DNA from: Streptomyces pyxinicus
Lineage (GTDB): Bacteria > Actinomycetota > Actinomycetes > Streptomycetales > Streptomycetaceae
Reading direction: 5' to 3'
Assembly: GCF_024753135.1 (NCBI RefSeq)
Contig: NZ_JANUGP010000005.1
Span: 1-64,000, forward strand
Length of the DNA stretch: 64,000 bases
Position 1 is the first letter of the stretch. Each line of letters begins with the position of its first letter. A model generated the notes under the pieces. It was not told where the DNA came from, searched no databases, and saw nothing but the letters and a program-made list of their open reading frames with translations. Positions 17,177 through 25,311 of the stretch are shown one piece after another. A program made the position numbers and the translations under genes.

Positions 17177-18154
17177 CAGGCGGTCGGCGAGTTCGCGGTA
17201 GTCGCGCAGGGCCAGCCGCAGCTGTTCGGTGTCGGTCCCGGCACCGGAGGCGTGCTCCTCACCGCCCTGCCAGCCGCTGCGCAGGGTGTGCCGGCGCCTG
17301 GTCACGGCCTCGGTGAAGCGGGCGGTGATCTCCTCCAGCGCGTGGTCGGCCTCCTCGACGGCCGCCCGGGGCTGGTCCACGAACCCGGCGACGACCTGCC
17401 GCATCCGCTGCTCCCACTCGTCGGCCTCCGCGTGCGGCAGCAGCGGGGCCCCACCGCCGTCGTGACCGGCGTGCCCGTCCCGCGGGCCGGCGGCTCCCGG
17501 TGCCGACGGCCAGCTGTCGGTGCCACGGCCGTTGCCGGTGGCGGACTCCCGTCCGCTGACCTCGCCGGCGGCGGGGACGCCGAGACCGTCCTCGGGCATC
17601 CGGCCGTCCTCGGGCAGCCGCCCGCGCTGCGGGGCGGCGGCCGTCGCACCGGCCGTCCCGGCGCCGACGTTGGCCGCGCCGAGCCCGTCGTCCGGCATCC
17701 TGCGGTCCTCGGCGCGGGTGGCGCCGGGGGTCTCCCGGCCCAGGTCCTCGGTGCCGGGGCGCAGTCCCTCGGTGCCGTGCGGCGGGCGGCCCGCCGTCCC
17801 GTACTCCGACTCCGTACCCGGCCGCTCGGTCTCGCCGTAGGCGGGAAGTCCCGCCGGGCCCGGCGGGGGCACCGCGCCGGGCCCGGGGGCGCGGTCGTCG
17901 CCGGTCAGGCCGTCCCGGCCGGGGCCCGTCGCTCCGGGGGTGCGGCCGGCGGCCGTCGCTCCGCCGGTACGGCCGATGCCGTCGCCCGGTATGCGGCCCT
18001 CGCCGGCCGCCGCGCCCGGTGCCGGTTCGCCCGGCAGGCGCTCCTCGGCGCGCGGGTCGCGTGTCGTGCGCTCGTCCTCGTTCGCGTCCGGCATCCGGGA
18101 GAAGCGCCCCGTGGGGTATCCGCCGTCGCCGGATCCGCTGGTCCTGTCCGTCAT
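17165..18154 (-). CDS. Low-complexity protein with C-terminal helical domain, paralogous to the upstream gene product
   Basis: A 329-residue protein starting at ATG 18154. Residues 1-220 are low-complexity Gly/Pro/Arg/Glu-rich sequence with imperfect repeats such as RMPDDGLG, RLPEDGRMPEDGLG and RIPGDG. The last 100 residues are helical: FVDQPRAAVEEADHALEEIT and TEQLRLALRDYRELADRLLH. These match FVDSPREAVAEADRLLGELA and TEELRTALVHARALFEEL in the gene just upstream, so the two share a domain. The genes are five bases apart and surely co-transcribed. The product is soluble; the function is unknown. Confidence 0.8.
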   Translation of the reverse strand: MTDRTSGSGDGGYPTGRFSRMPDANEDERTTRDPRAEERLPGEPAPGAAAGEGRIPGDGIGRTGGATAAGRTPGATGPGRDGLTGDDRAPGPGAVPPPGPAGLPAYGETERPGTESEYGTAGRPPHGTEGLRPGTEDLGRETPGATRAEDRRMPDDGLGAANVGAGTAGATAAAPQRGRLPEDGRMPEDGLGVPAAGEVSGRESATGNGRGTDSWPSAPGAAGPRDGHAGHDGGGAPLLPHAEADEWEQRMRQVVAGFVDQPRAAVEEADHALEEITARFTEAVTRRRHTLRSGWQGGEEHASGAGTDTEQLRLALRDYRELADRLLHL

Positions 18155-18159
18155 GATGC

Positions 18160-18825
18160 TCAGCTCTCCTTCGGGTGGCTCCGGTGCGGGGACCACGCGT
18201 GGGAGCGGCCGTGGGAGCCGGCGCCCGCGGTGGCTTCGGCCTTGTCCGTGCCGGCGGGGGCACGGTGGCGGCCGGTGTCGTTCGTGCCGGGAGCGGTCAG
18301 CTCCTCGAAGAGGGCGCGGGCGTGCACCAGCGCGGTGCGCAGCTCCTCCGTGCCGGCGCCGTCCGTTTCGGCGTGGGCGGCCCGGTGGACCTGGCGGTAG
18401 CCGTCGACGTGGTGGGCGTGGTGGACGGAGAGCGCGGCGACCTGCTCGTCGTAGCGGCCGTCCGCCGGGTAGCCGCGCACCGCGGCCAGCTCACCGAGCA
18501 GCCGGTCGGCCTCGGCGACCGCCTCGCGGGGCGAGTCGACGAACCGCTCCTGCACGGCCGTCCAGCGGGCCGTGTACTGGTCCCTGCCGTCCTGGTCGAG
18601 CGGGCGTTCCCGCAGGTCGCCGTGGCGTTCGACGCGCTCGGTCAGTTCCCGTTCGGCGGCCTTGGTGTCGCCGCCGTGCCGGGCCACGGTCCGCTCGTAC
18701 TCGGGTCCGAAGCGCCGTTCGAGGCTCGGCCCGCCGCGCCGCGCGCGGCCGAGCGCGAGGGCGGCCGCACCGAGGACCACGACCGCCGCGATCACTATCA
18801 GCAGAATGATCAGGCCTGTGGACAT
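18160..18825 (-). CDS. Membrane-anchored protein with helical domain (unknown function)
   Basis: A 221-residue protein starting at ATG 18825 with an N-terminal anchor (TGLIILLIVIAAVVVLGAAA). A cytoplasmic-type helical region follows, including FGPEYERTVARHGGDTKAAE, RWTAVQERFVDSPREAVAEA and a His-rich stretch (SVHHAHHVDGYRQVH). The same core occurs, without the anchor, at the end of the downstream gene. This kind of protein is common next to Streptomyces stress genes, but no function is known to me. It is the first gene of a two-gene operon. Confidence 0.82.
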   Translation of the reverse strand: MSTGLIILLIVIAAVVVLGAAALALGRARRGGPSLERRFGPEYERTVARHGGDTKAAERELTERVERHGDLRERPLDQDGRDQYTARWTAVQERFVDSPREAVAEADRLLGELAAVRGYPADGRYDEQVAALSVHHAHHVDGYRQVHRAAHAETDGAGTEELRTALVHARALFEELTAPGTNDTGRHRAPAGTDKAEATAGAGSHGRSHAWSPHRSHPKES

Positions 18826-18977
18826 GGTTGCCTTCCGATCGACCGGCCCCGCTGGCCGGTTCCCCCTTCGGGTGACCCGTGAACTGGGCCACAAACGGCA
18901 CCCGTGGCCGGGAGGTTCCACGGCGTCTCCCGGGACCCGGAAATCCCGTTGCGGCGGGTGCGGCCCGGCCTCCGACA

Positions 18978-19538
18978 ATGACCGGCATGACGACTGGCAA
19001 GCCGTTGGACGGCCGGCGTGACGAGGCGGCCGGCATGACGTGGACGATCACCCCGGAGGGGTACGACTCCCCGGCCGCCGCCGCGCTGTGGCGGGCCTAC
19101 TACACCGAGGTCAGCGACCGCTGGTACCTGCTGCGCGAGGGCCGCCGCACCGACCCGGCCGAGCTGGAGCGCGCGCTCGCGGCCCCGCCGGGCGCCGATC
19201 TCGCGCCGCCCACCGGGGGCCTGCTCGTGGGCCGGTACGACGGCGAGGCCGCCGGCTGTGCCGGGGTACGGCTGCTCGCGCCGGACACGGCGGAACTGAC
19301 CCGGGTCTTCGTGGCAGCGGGCCTGCGCGGCCGGGGCGGGGCCGCGCTGCTGGTGGCGGCCGCCGAGGAGGCCGCGCGGGCCCTCGGCGCCCGCCGGATC
19401 GTCCTGGACACCCGCTCCGACCTCGTCGAGGCCCGCGCCCTGTACGCCCGCCTCGGCTACACCGAGACCGCCGCGCACAACGCCGACGTGTACGCCGCGC
19501 ACTGGTTCCGCAAGGAGCTGGTCAGCTCGTCCTCGTGA
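18978..19538 (+). CDS. GNAT family N-acetyltransferase
   Basis: About 186 residues from ATG 18978; ATGs at 18987 and 19035 are also possible, the last having GAGG nine bases upstream. The acetyl-CoA-binding region is VFVAAGLRGRGGAALLVAAA (the R/Q-x-x-G-x-G/A loop), after CAGVRLLAPDTAELTRVFV and before LVEARALYARLGYTETA. These are the GNAT motifs A and B. The acceptor is unknown. Its end overlaps the convergent MFS gene by 17 bases. Confidence 0.88.
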   Translation: MTGMTTGKPLDGRRDEAAGMTWTITPEGYDSPAAAALWRAYYTEVSDRWYLLREGRRTDPAELERALAAPPGADLAPPTGGLLVGRYDGEAAGCAGVRLLAPDTAELTRVFVAAGLRGRGGAALLVAAAEEAARALGARRIVLDTRSDLVEARALYARLGYTETAAHNADVYAAHWFRKELVSSSS

Positions 19539-21561
19539 ACCGGTCGTCGTGCGGGCGTTCCCGCTCGGCGCCGCACAGTTCGCCGGTGAGTTCCCGGACC
19601 AGCTGGGTCAGGTCGGTGGAGCGGCCGGGCCGCCACCAGTCGCCGAGCAGCTCGGCCAGGGACTCCTCGCGGGCCTTGGCGAGGTGGTCGGCGACCGCGC
19701 GCCCGGCGGGGGTCAGGACCAGGTCCAGGCCGTCGCGCCGGGCCAGCCCGCGTTCCTCGGCCTGCCGGGCGGCGGCCATCACGGTCTGGAGTGGCACGGG
19801 GCCGCGCTCGGCGAGGACGGCGGGCTCGACGGAGCCGTAGCGGCGGATGCGCAGCAGCATCCAGCCGGCGGCGGGCAGCAGGTCGTATCCGGCGCGTTCG
19901 ATGATCGTGCGGTAGATCTCGCGGCGGCCCTCACGGGTGCCGAGCAGGGACAGCGCCCGGCACACCTCGTCGTAGGAGGAGCGCTGGACGGGGTTGGGCG
20001 GGATGGTCTCGGAGGCGTCCGGCGCGGTGACCGAGCCGCGCAGCCTGTCCTCCTTCAGGAACCAGGCCAGCAGGAAGCCGAGCAGGGCGACGGGTGCCGC
20101 GTAGAGGAACACGTCGGTGATGGCGGAGGCGTAGGCGTGCAGCGCGGCCGGGCGCAGCGGCGGCGGCAGCGCGGCGATGCCCCGCGGGTCGGCCTTCAGG
20201 GCGTCGGGGTTCGCGCCGGGCGGCAGGTGGGCCCCGCTGAAGGCGGCGGTCAGCTTGTCGGCGAGCCGGCTGGAGAAGACGGTGCCGAAGATGGCGACGC
20301 CGAAGGAGGCGCCGATGGAGCGGAAGAAGGTCGCGCCGGAGGTGGCGACGCCCAGGTCCTCGTAGGACACCGCGTTCTGCACGATGAGGACGAGGACCTG
20401 CATGACCAGGCCGAGTCCGAGGCCGAACACGAAGAAGTAGGCGCTCATCTCGGCGGTGGAGCTGTGCTCGTCGAGCCGGTGCAGCAGGAGCAGCCCGATG
20501 GCGGTGACGGCGGTGCCGGTCACCGGGAACACCTTCCAGCGGCCGGTACGGCTGACGATCTGCCCGGAGACGGTGGAGGACAGCAGCAGTCCGACGACCA
20601 TCGGCAGCATGTGCACGCCGGACAGGGTCGGGGAGATGCCGTGCACGACCTGGAGGAAGGTCGGCAGGTAGGTCATCGCGCCGAACATCGCGAAGCCGAC
20701 GATGAAGCTGATCACGGCGGCGAGCGTGAAGGTGCGGATGCGGAACAGCTTCAGCGGCAGCACCGGTTCGGCGGCCCGCCGCTCGACGGCGACGAACGCG
20801 AGGGCGAGCAGTATGCCCAGGACGGCGAGCCCGATGATCTGCGCCGAGCCCCAGGCCCAGGTGGTGCCGCCGAGCGAGGCGACGAGCACCAGGCAGGTGG
20901 CGACGGCGGCGATCAGGAAGGTGCCGAGGTAGTCGATGACGTGGCGCTCGGTGCGGCGCGGGATGTGCAGGGCGGCGGCGATCACGGCGAGCGCGACGAC
21001 GCCGACGGGGAGATTGACGTAGAACACCCAGCGCCAGCTGAGCTGCTCGGTGAACACCCCGCCGAGCAGCGGTCCGAGCACGCTGGTGGCGCCGAACACG
21101 GCCCCGAACAGGCCCTGGTAGCGCCCGCGTTCGCGGGGCGGCACGAGGTCGCCGACGATCGCCATGGACAGCACCATCAGCCCGCCGCCGCCCAGCCCCT
21201 GGAGCGCGCGGAACCCGATCAGCTGGGGCATGTTCCGCGCCATGCCGCACAGCGCGGAGCCGATCAGGAAGATGACGATGGCCGCCTGGAACAGCCGCTT
21301 GCGCCCGTACTGGTCGCCGAGCTTGCCCCACAGCGGGGTCGCGGCGGTCGAGGCCAGCAGATAGGCGGTGACGACCCAGGACAGGTGCTCCAGGCCGCCG
21401 AGGTCGCTGACGATGGTGGGCAGCGCGGTCGACACGATCGTCTGGTCCAGCGCGGCGAGCAGCAGACCGAGCAGCAGGGCGCCGATCGGGACGAACACAC
21501 TGCCGGGTACGCGCTCGCCCCCGCCCACGCCCTTCGCCGTACCGTGCGTGTCCAGGGCCAT
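19522..21561 (-). CDS. DHA2-family MFS drug efflux transporter with C-terminal winged-helix-like domain
   Basis: A 679-residue protein from ATG 21561 (GAGG five bases upstream). Fourteen membrane helices carry DHA2 signatures: LDQTIVSTALPTIVSDLGG, WGKLGDQYGRKRLFQ, FRALQGLGGGGLMVL and GPLLGGVFTEQLSWRWVFY. After the last helix (about residue 520) a soluble domain of about 140 residues follows (EIYRTIIERAGYDLLPAAGW, QTVMAAARQAEERGLARRD, LVLTPAGRAVADHL). It has the layout of a MarR-like winged helix. Transport by proton-driven export of drugs is typical; the fused domain may sense ligand or act in regulation, which is inference. Confidence 0.9.
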   Translation of the reverse strand: MALDTHGTAKGVGGGERVPGSVFVPIGALLLGLLLAALDQTIVSTALPTIVSDLGGLEHLSWVVTAYLLASTAATPLWGKLGDQYGRKRLFQAAIVIFLIGSALCGMARNMPQLIGFRALQGLGGGGLMVLSMAIVGDLVPPRERGRYQGLFGAVFGATSVLGPLLGGVFTEQLSWRWVFYVNLPVGVVALAVIAAALHIPRRTERHVIDYLGTFLIAAVATCLVLVASLGGTTWAWGSAQIIGLAVLGILLALAFVAVERRAAEPVLPLKLFRIRTFTLAAVISFIVGFAMFGAMTYLPTFLQVVHGISPTLSGVHMLPMVVGLLLSSTVSGQIVSRTGRWKVFPVTGTAVTAIGLLLLHRLDEHSSTAEMSAYFFVFGLGLGLVMQVLVLIVQNAVSYEDLGVATSGATFFRSIGASFGVAIFGTVFSSRLADKLTAAFSGAHLPPGANPDALKADPRGIAALPPPLRPAALHAYASAITDVFLYAAPVALLGFLLAWFLKEDRLRGSVTAPDASETIPPNPVQRSSYDEVCRALSLLGTREGRREIYRTIIERAGYDLLPAAGWMLLRIRRYGSVEPAVLAERGPVPLQTVMAAARQAEERGLARRDGLDLVLTPAGRAVADHLAKAREESLAELLGDWWRPGRSTDLTQLVRELTGELCGAERERPHDDRFTRTS

Positions 21562-21613
21562 GGAGACCTCCCGAAGCTCGGTGCACCCCTTCCATCGTGA
21601 TCGGAGTCGGCGT

Positions 21614-22210
21614 TTACGGCCTGTCGAGCCGTTGGGGTGGGGAGGAGAGGGGGCCGGACCACACCCCGTCCTGCGGCTGCGGCGCCCGGGCGGCGTCGGT
21701 GCCTGTTGACAGTTTCCGGACCATGACTGCGTACGTCGGGGAGTCGTCCGAAGGCTTTGCCTCGCCCACCTTGGTGTAATTCCAGCGCTCATACATAGCC
21801 TGAACCCTGGGCCGCTGAATTTCCACCGTGAGTGATGCCACGCCAGCCGTTACTTCATCAAGTAGCGCGTCGTGAATCACCTGTGCGCGTTGAGCGCCGC
21901 GCCATTTAGGAACTACCATGAGTTCCGACAGGGCGAAGACGGAGCCTTTAATCTCCCGGGGCCGCTGATGCCCCTTCCACCAGCCACCAGGTTTGAACAT
22001 GGAGCCGTACGCATACCCAACCGGGTCACCCTCCTCCCAGCCTGAAATACATAGCCAGTCCTCTCGTGAAGACCAGCGGTCGACGAAGTAGGCGAAGCGC
22101 TCACGTGAATGAAACTCGTCCGGGGAGTCGGCATACGCCTCGTCGTGGATGCCCAAAAGGAGTGAGCGTACGTCCCGTGCGTCTGCATGCGTGTAGCGCT
22201 TTAGATCCAT
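21614..22210 (-). CDS. GNAT family acetyltransferase in accessory block
   Basis: A 198-residue enzyme with lower GC than the flanking core genes. It starts MDLKRYTHADARDVRSLLLG and has the GNAT layout: ALSELMVVPKWRGAQRAQVI is motif A (a V-x-x-x-x-R-G-x pattern), then VEIQRPRVQAMYERWNYTKV is motif B. Its ATG overlaps the end of the upstream HTH/TPR regulator gene by ten bases, so the two are translationally coupled. The last 30 residues are Pro-rich and probably unstructured. The acceptor is unknown. Confidence 0.88.
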   Translation of the reverse strand: MDLKRYTHADARDVRSLLLGIHDEAYADSPDEFHSRERFAYFVDRWSSREDWLCISGWEEGDPVGYAYGSMFKPGGWWKGHQRPREIKGSVFALSELMVVPKWRGAQRAQVIHDALLDEVTAGVASLTVEIQRPRVQAMYERWNYTKVGEAKPSDDSPTYAVMVRKLSTGTDAARAPQPQDGVWSGPLSSPPQRLDRP

Positions 22211-23442
22211 TCAGCAGACTCCTCAATCCAATTGACAACTTCGGAAACCTTCGAACCTGAGGAGACGAGCACCTTGCGTGTAGCAGCCAAAGTACGGATG
22301 ACTCGCCCTTGCTCAGACGTCGAAGGAAGCGTCACATACGCCTGTCGACCTGTCGCGCCTGCCAGTTCCACATCACCTTGCCTGGCCTGAACGAGAGACA
22401 AATGTGCGGTATACAGGGCTCGGTCGCGGATTTTTTCCCTTGGGATGGACGCAAGAGTGCGATGGAGGCAATACTCAGACCTCTCATACTCTCCGAGTGC
22501 CACCCATACGAAAGCGGACAGGGCATCGAACTCACTGCTGTCGTAGAACCTGATCCACTCGGGTCGCTCTCGGTCGGTGGCACGCGCAAAGGCACGTTCG
22601 GCATCGTTGAGTGCTCGCAGAGCATCGGACCGCCGCGCCGGCACACGGGCTAATGCGTTGGCGTTGCGCAGATGCCCGAGGGAGGCATACAGCGGATCTC
22701 GTCGTGCGATGGACGAGCGCTTCATCACCTCTGCACCTGCCACAGCTTCAGGGTGGTTCTCCCGCATGCTGGACGTGAGGAACATGTGGTTCCAGACATG
22801 AAATGCCGCCTCACTGTCCCGAGACAGGCCGGCGAAAATCAGGGCCCTGTCGAGATGTGCACGCGCTCGCTGCGGTGTCTTGGCGTCAAGTGAAGCGAAC
22901 GCAGCAGAACAGCTGACCTCCGCGACGAGCCGATGCAGCATGCCTTGTACGCGAGCTGAAGCTGTGGACTGCGCCAGAGCGGACTGGATTCGAGAGGCCA
23001 GCTCGACCGCCAGGTTCTCCACCCTCTTCGGGCCCCGCCCCGCGTCGTCATCCCGAAGGATGGCCACGTAATCCTGATGAAAGCGCCGAACGTCGTTGAT
23101 ACCGAGTCGCCGGGGGACGGCGGCGTCCGGGACTCCCACGGCCAAGGCTGCCCCACCCGCAGCGTTGAGGAGTGTGCGACGACGCGTGGGATCTTCCTCC
23201 GGGAAGACAGGGTGCTTCCTGCGCGGCACGAACCCTAGATCCACGGCGCTCACAGAGAGAACCTTCTCCAGACCGAGCCTGATTCGATCCTGCGGCCACT
23301 TGGTCTCGCCGCGTAACCATCGGCGCACATCCGCGTCAGTGACGTTGCCCGGCTTCCCCGTGAGAACGCCGATCTCAGCATTGATGAGACGTGACCGGAG
23401 TTCCGCCATCCGAGCTGCAAGCTTCCGGTTCGGCTCTCGCAT
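22201..23442 (-). CDS. HTH/TPR-type transcriptional regulator
   Basis: A 413-residue protein; ATG 23442 (MREPNRKLAARMAELRSRLI) is chosen because the domain begins there. Residues 1-70 look like an XRE-type helix-turn-helix (NVTDADVRRWLRGETKWPQD is the recognition region). A short segment TRRRTLLNAAGGAALAVGV follows. From about 130 to the end are helical TPR-like repeats (SALAQSTASARVQGMLHRLV, ARVPARRSDALRALNDAERA, YTAHLSLVQARQGDVELAGA). This layout is typical of Streptomyces signal-responsive regulators. It is coupled to the GNAT gene and divergent from the small gene at 23636. The ligand is unknown. Confidence 0.82.
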   Translation of the reverse strand: MREPNRKLAARMAELRSRLINAEIGVLTGKPGNVTDADVRRWLRGETKWPQDRIRLGLEKVLSVSAVDLGFVPRRKHPVFPEEDPTRRRTLLNAAGGAALAVGVPDAAVPRRLGINDVRRFHQDYVAILRDDDAGRGPKRVENLAVELASRIQSALAQSTASARVQGMLHRLVAEVSCSAAFASLDAKTPQRARAHLDRALIFAGLSRDSEAAFHVWNHMFLTSSMRENHPEAVAGAEVMKRSSIARRDPLYASLGHLRNANALARVPARRSDALRALNDAERAFARATDRERPEWIRFYDSSEFDALSAFVWVALGEYERSEYCLHRTLASIPREKIRDRALYTAHLSLVQARQGDVELAGATGRQAYVTLPSTSEQGRVIRTLAATRKVLVSSGSKVSEVVNWIEESAEWI

Positions 23443-23635
23443 GCGCCCACGGTAGCTCTGAGCGAGGCCATGGACACGAGCAAAAGTAAAATTCACCGGC
23501 GTCACGCGAGGGCGTCCCCCACCTTTTCACCTGTCCTGGATCCTGCAACGGCCGTTGACTGTGTGCTGCAAGGACCCCGGCCACCGCCCGCACGTCCCGG
23601 GGCATGGCCACCAAGCCACGTGGAGGTTGGAGACA

Positions 23636-23845
23636 GTGCCCAAACCTACAAGCACACTTCAAGCCCAGAGGGTGACTGCGAAGGACCGACCCGCCCCCGC
23701 TGTCAGGGAGTTCACCGGCACGGCCGGTCACGATCTGCTGACCGTTCACCTCCTCAAGGACGGACAGCCGAAGTGCGAGGCGCCCGGCAAGGTCGACGAG
23801 TGGCAGCGGACCGCGAACTGCCCCGCCTGCCTGACGTCCAAGTGA
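23636..23845 (+). CDS. Small Cys-containing protein, probable zinc-binding motif
   Basis: A 69-residue protein starting at GTG 23636, with GGAGG and GGAG upstream. The C-terminal half, with GHDLLTVHLLKDG, KCEAP and a closing NCPACLTSK, places His residues and one Cys before a final CxxC. This spacing is seen in many small actinobacterial and phage proteins thought to bind zinc. It is divergent from the HTH/TPR regulator and followed by the GRDP-like gene. I do not recognise a specific family and assign no function. Confidence 0.6.
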   Translation: MPKPTSTLQAQRVTAKDRPAPAVREFTGTAGHDLLTVHLLKDGQPKCEAPGKVDEWQRTANCPACLTSK

Positions 23846-24016
23846 GCCCCCGCCGCGAGTTCCCCGAAGGCGACGTCAGCGGAACCACGTAGACCCCTCG
23901 CCCGGCTGTAGCGCCCTGACGTGACAGCCGGATGAGGCCAAGCGGCCACCCTGGGCGGTGGAAACCCTGGACAGGTCGGCAACCAGGGCGGGTCGCACAT
24001 CAAGGGAGGAACACAC

Positions 24017-24520
24017 ATGCATGATGTACGCGCCTTACTCACCCCTGACGGGTTCGGGGGCGTAGTCGCAACAGTCCGTGACAACGACCCCTACGTGACC
24101 GACGCTATGGCACAGCGGATCGTGACGGAAGCACTCAAGTTCGTTGCCGCTGCCGCCCAGTTCCCCGCAGTGAAGATCACGCCGTCCAATGTCGTGGACG
24201 AGGGGTGGCATGCGCTGATCTTGCACACAAACCTCTACGAGAAGCTGTGCGACCGGCTGGGGCGGTTCGTGCACCACTGGCCGGAGCGACCCGACGCGGA
24301 GCGGCACGACCCACACGCGTTGACTCGCACGGTGGCGTTGATCGAACAGGCCGGATTCAGCGTGGACAGCGAGCTATGGGCGAGGCCGGCCAAAACCCTG
24401 GTGGCCGTGACCGCGAACTGCTCGCACACTCCGAAGCCGGGTGGCTGCGGGCCCATCAACCCCGGCGGCTGTGCGTCGCACTGCTCAGGAGACGGAGGCG
24501 GGGAGGGCGGCGGTGGCTAG
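24017..24520 (+). CDS. GRDP-like (glycine-rich-domain-protein-like) protein with Cys/Gly tail
   Basis: A 167-residue protein with GGAGG well placed before ATG 24017. The core VDEGWHALILHTNLYEKLCD then RLGRFVHHWP matches the conserved pattern of the GRDP-like family (PF07173 type), known mainly from plants and scattered in bacteria. The last 35 residues change character: NCSHTPKPGGCG, PGGCASHCSGDGGGEGGGG, with four Cys and many Gly. It is predicted soluble. The family's biochemical role is unknown. Whether the tail binds metal or is processed cannot be told from sequence. Confidence 0.7.
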   Translation: MHDVRALLTPDGFGGVVATVRDNDPYVTDAMAQRIVTEALKFVAAAAQFPAVKITPSNVVDEGWHALILHTNLYEKLCDRLGRFVHHWPERPDAERHDPHALTRTVALIEQAGFSVDSELWARPAKTLVAVTANCSHTPKPGGCGPINPGGCASHCSGDGGGEGGGG

Positions 24521-24551
24521 GCTTCCCCCACGCACGGCGGAAGGTGAGGGC

Positions 24552-24800
24552 ATGAACGCGGAAGAGGCCCGGCAAGTGGACGCTGTTCTGAGACGGCTGG
24601 GTATCCACGGGGTGGTCGCTCCGGAAGATCCGGAGAACGCGGCGGGGCCGTGGCGGGTGTACGACACCGCCGACCCCGAGACCCGGAAGGACGTCACCGC
24701 TGACGCTCTGGTGGCCGTCGTGGCGAAGACCCCGAGGCCTGACCCGCGCTCCGCGCACGGCCCCACGCGAGGCTTCGTCGTCCCGCCCACCGACGACTGA
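24552..24800 (+). CDS. Small hypothetical protein
   Basis: An 82-residue acidic protein starting at ATG 24552 (GGTGAGGGC upstream), 31 bases after the GRDP-like gene, so probably in the same transcript. It begins MNAEEARQVDAVLRRLGIHG and contains GPWRVYDTADPETRKDVTAD. No domain, membrane segment or Cys is seen. Codon bias is normal, supporting a real gene. Function unknown. Confidence 0.6.
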   Translation: MNAEEARQVDAVLRRLGIHGVVAPEDPENAAGPWRVYDTADPETRKDVTADALVAVVAKTPRPDPRSAHGPTRGFVVPPTDD

Positions 24801-25311
24801 CGGACGACCGGCTCGGCGCAGCGGACGGCATGACCGTACGCAAGCTCACCGTGCCCGACCGTGGCACCCCCCGTAGGCGGAGTGCCACTGCTCGCGAGTC
24901 GGTGAGGGTGTCACACGGGCCCCGCTCGTGTGCTGCCTCCGTGGCGCACGGGTGGGGTCTCTTCCTGTGTGTCCACGGTTCGCAGGGCAGGGCGAGCAAG
25001 CGGAGGAGGTCAGACGCAGGAACGGTAATCAGCCCGCCCGGCAGCCGCCCACCAGCCCGTCCGACGTTCGAGGACGAGGCCGTTCAGGCCGACCGGTGGT
25101 CCAGGGGGCGGAGCCCCTTGGCGGGGTCGAAGGGGCGGGAGCCCCTAGGGGACGGGATGGGTAGGGTCGGCGGTGGCGAAGAGTCCCTGACGGAATCCCC
25201 CCCATTACCTTTTTCGTAGCTCCGCAATGGGGCCTCCGGCCTTCGGGTCCGGCATGACCTACCCCCTTGTTGATGATGATCCGGACGAAAGCGTGATGGA
25301 GGGGCTGGCAC
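24801..25311 (+). other. Gene-poor stretch before IS110 remnant
   Basis: This 511-base region has no convincing gene. A +1-strand open stretch at 24830-25219 has an unlikely composition and no ribosome site. The right part (25104-25146) contains paired GGGGCGGAGCCCC-type palindromes. The last 100 bases are AT-richer and probably belong to the IS110 element's left end. Confidence 0.4.
25104..25146 (+). repeat. GGGGCGGAGCCCC-type palindromic repeat, two copies
   Basis: GGGGCGGAGCCCC at 25105-25117 and AGGGGCGGGAGCCCCT at 25131-25146 are short palindromes in tandem. Similar units are, from general knowledge, frequent between Streptomyces genes. Confidence 0.5.

Noticed and set aside
23470..23892. 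A 140-codon open frame overlapping the small Cys protein gene
   Set aside because: It is in a different frame with an unlikely composition; the GTG at 23636 has a better ribosome site and a recognisable CxxC end.
24830..25219. Open frame of 129 codons in the gap before the IS110 remnant
   Set aside because: Poor codon bias, no ribosome site, and it includes the palindromic repeats at 25104-25146.
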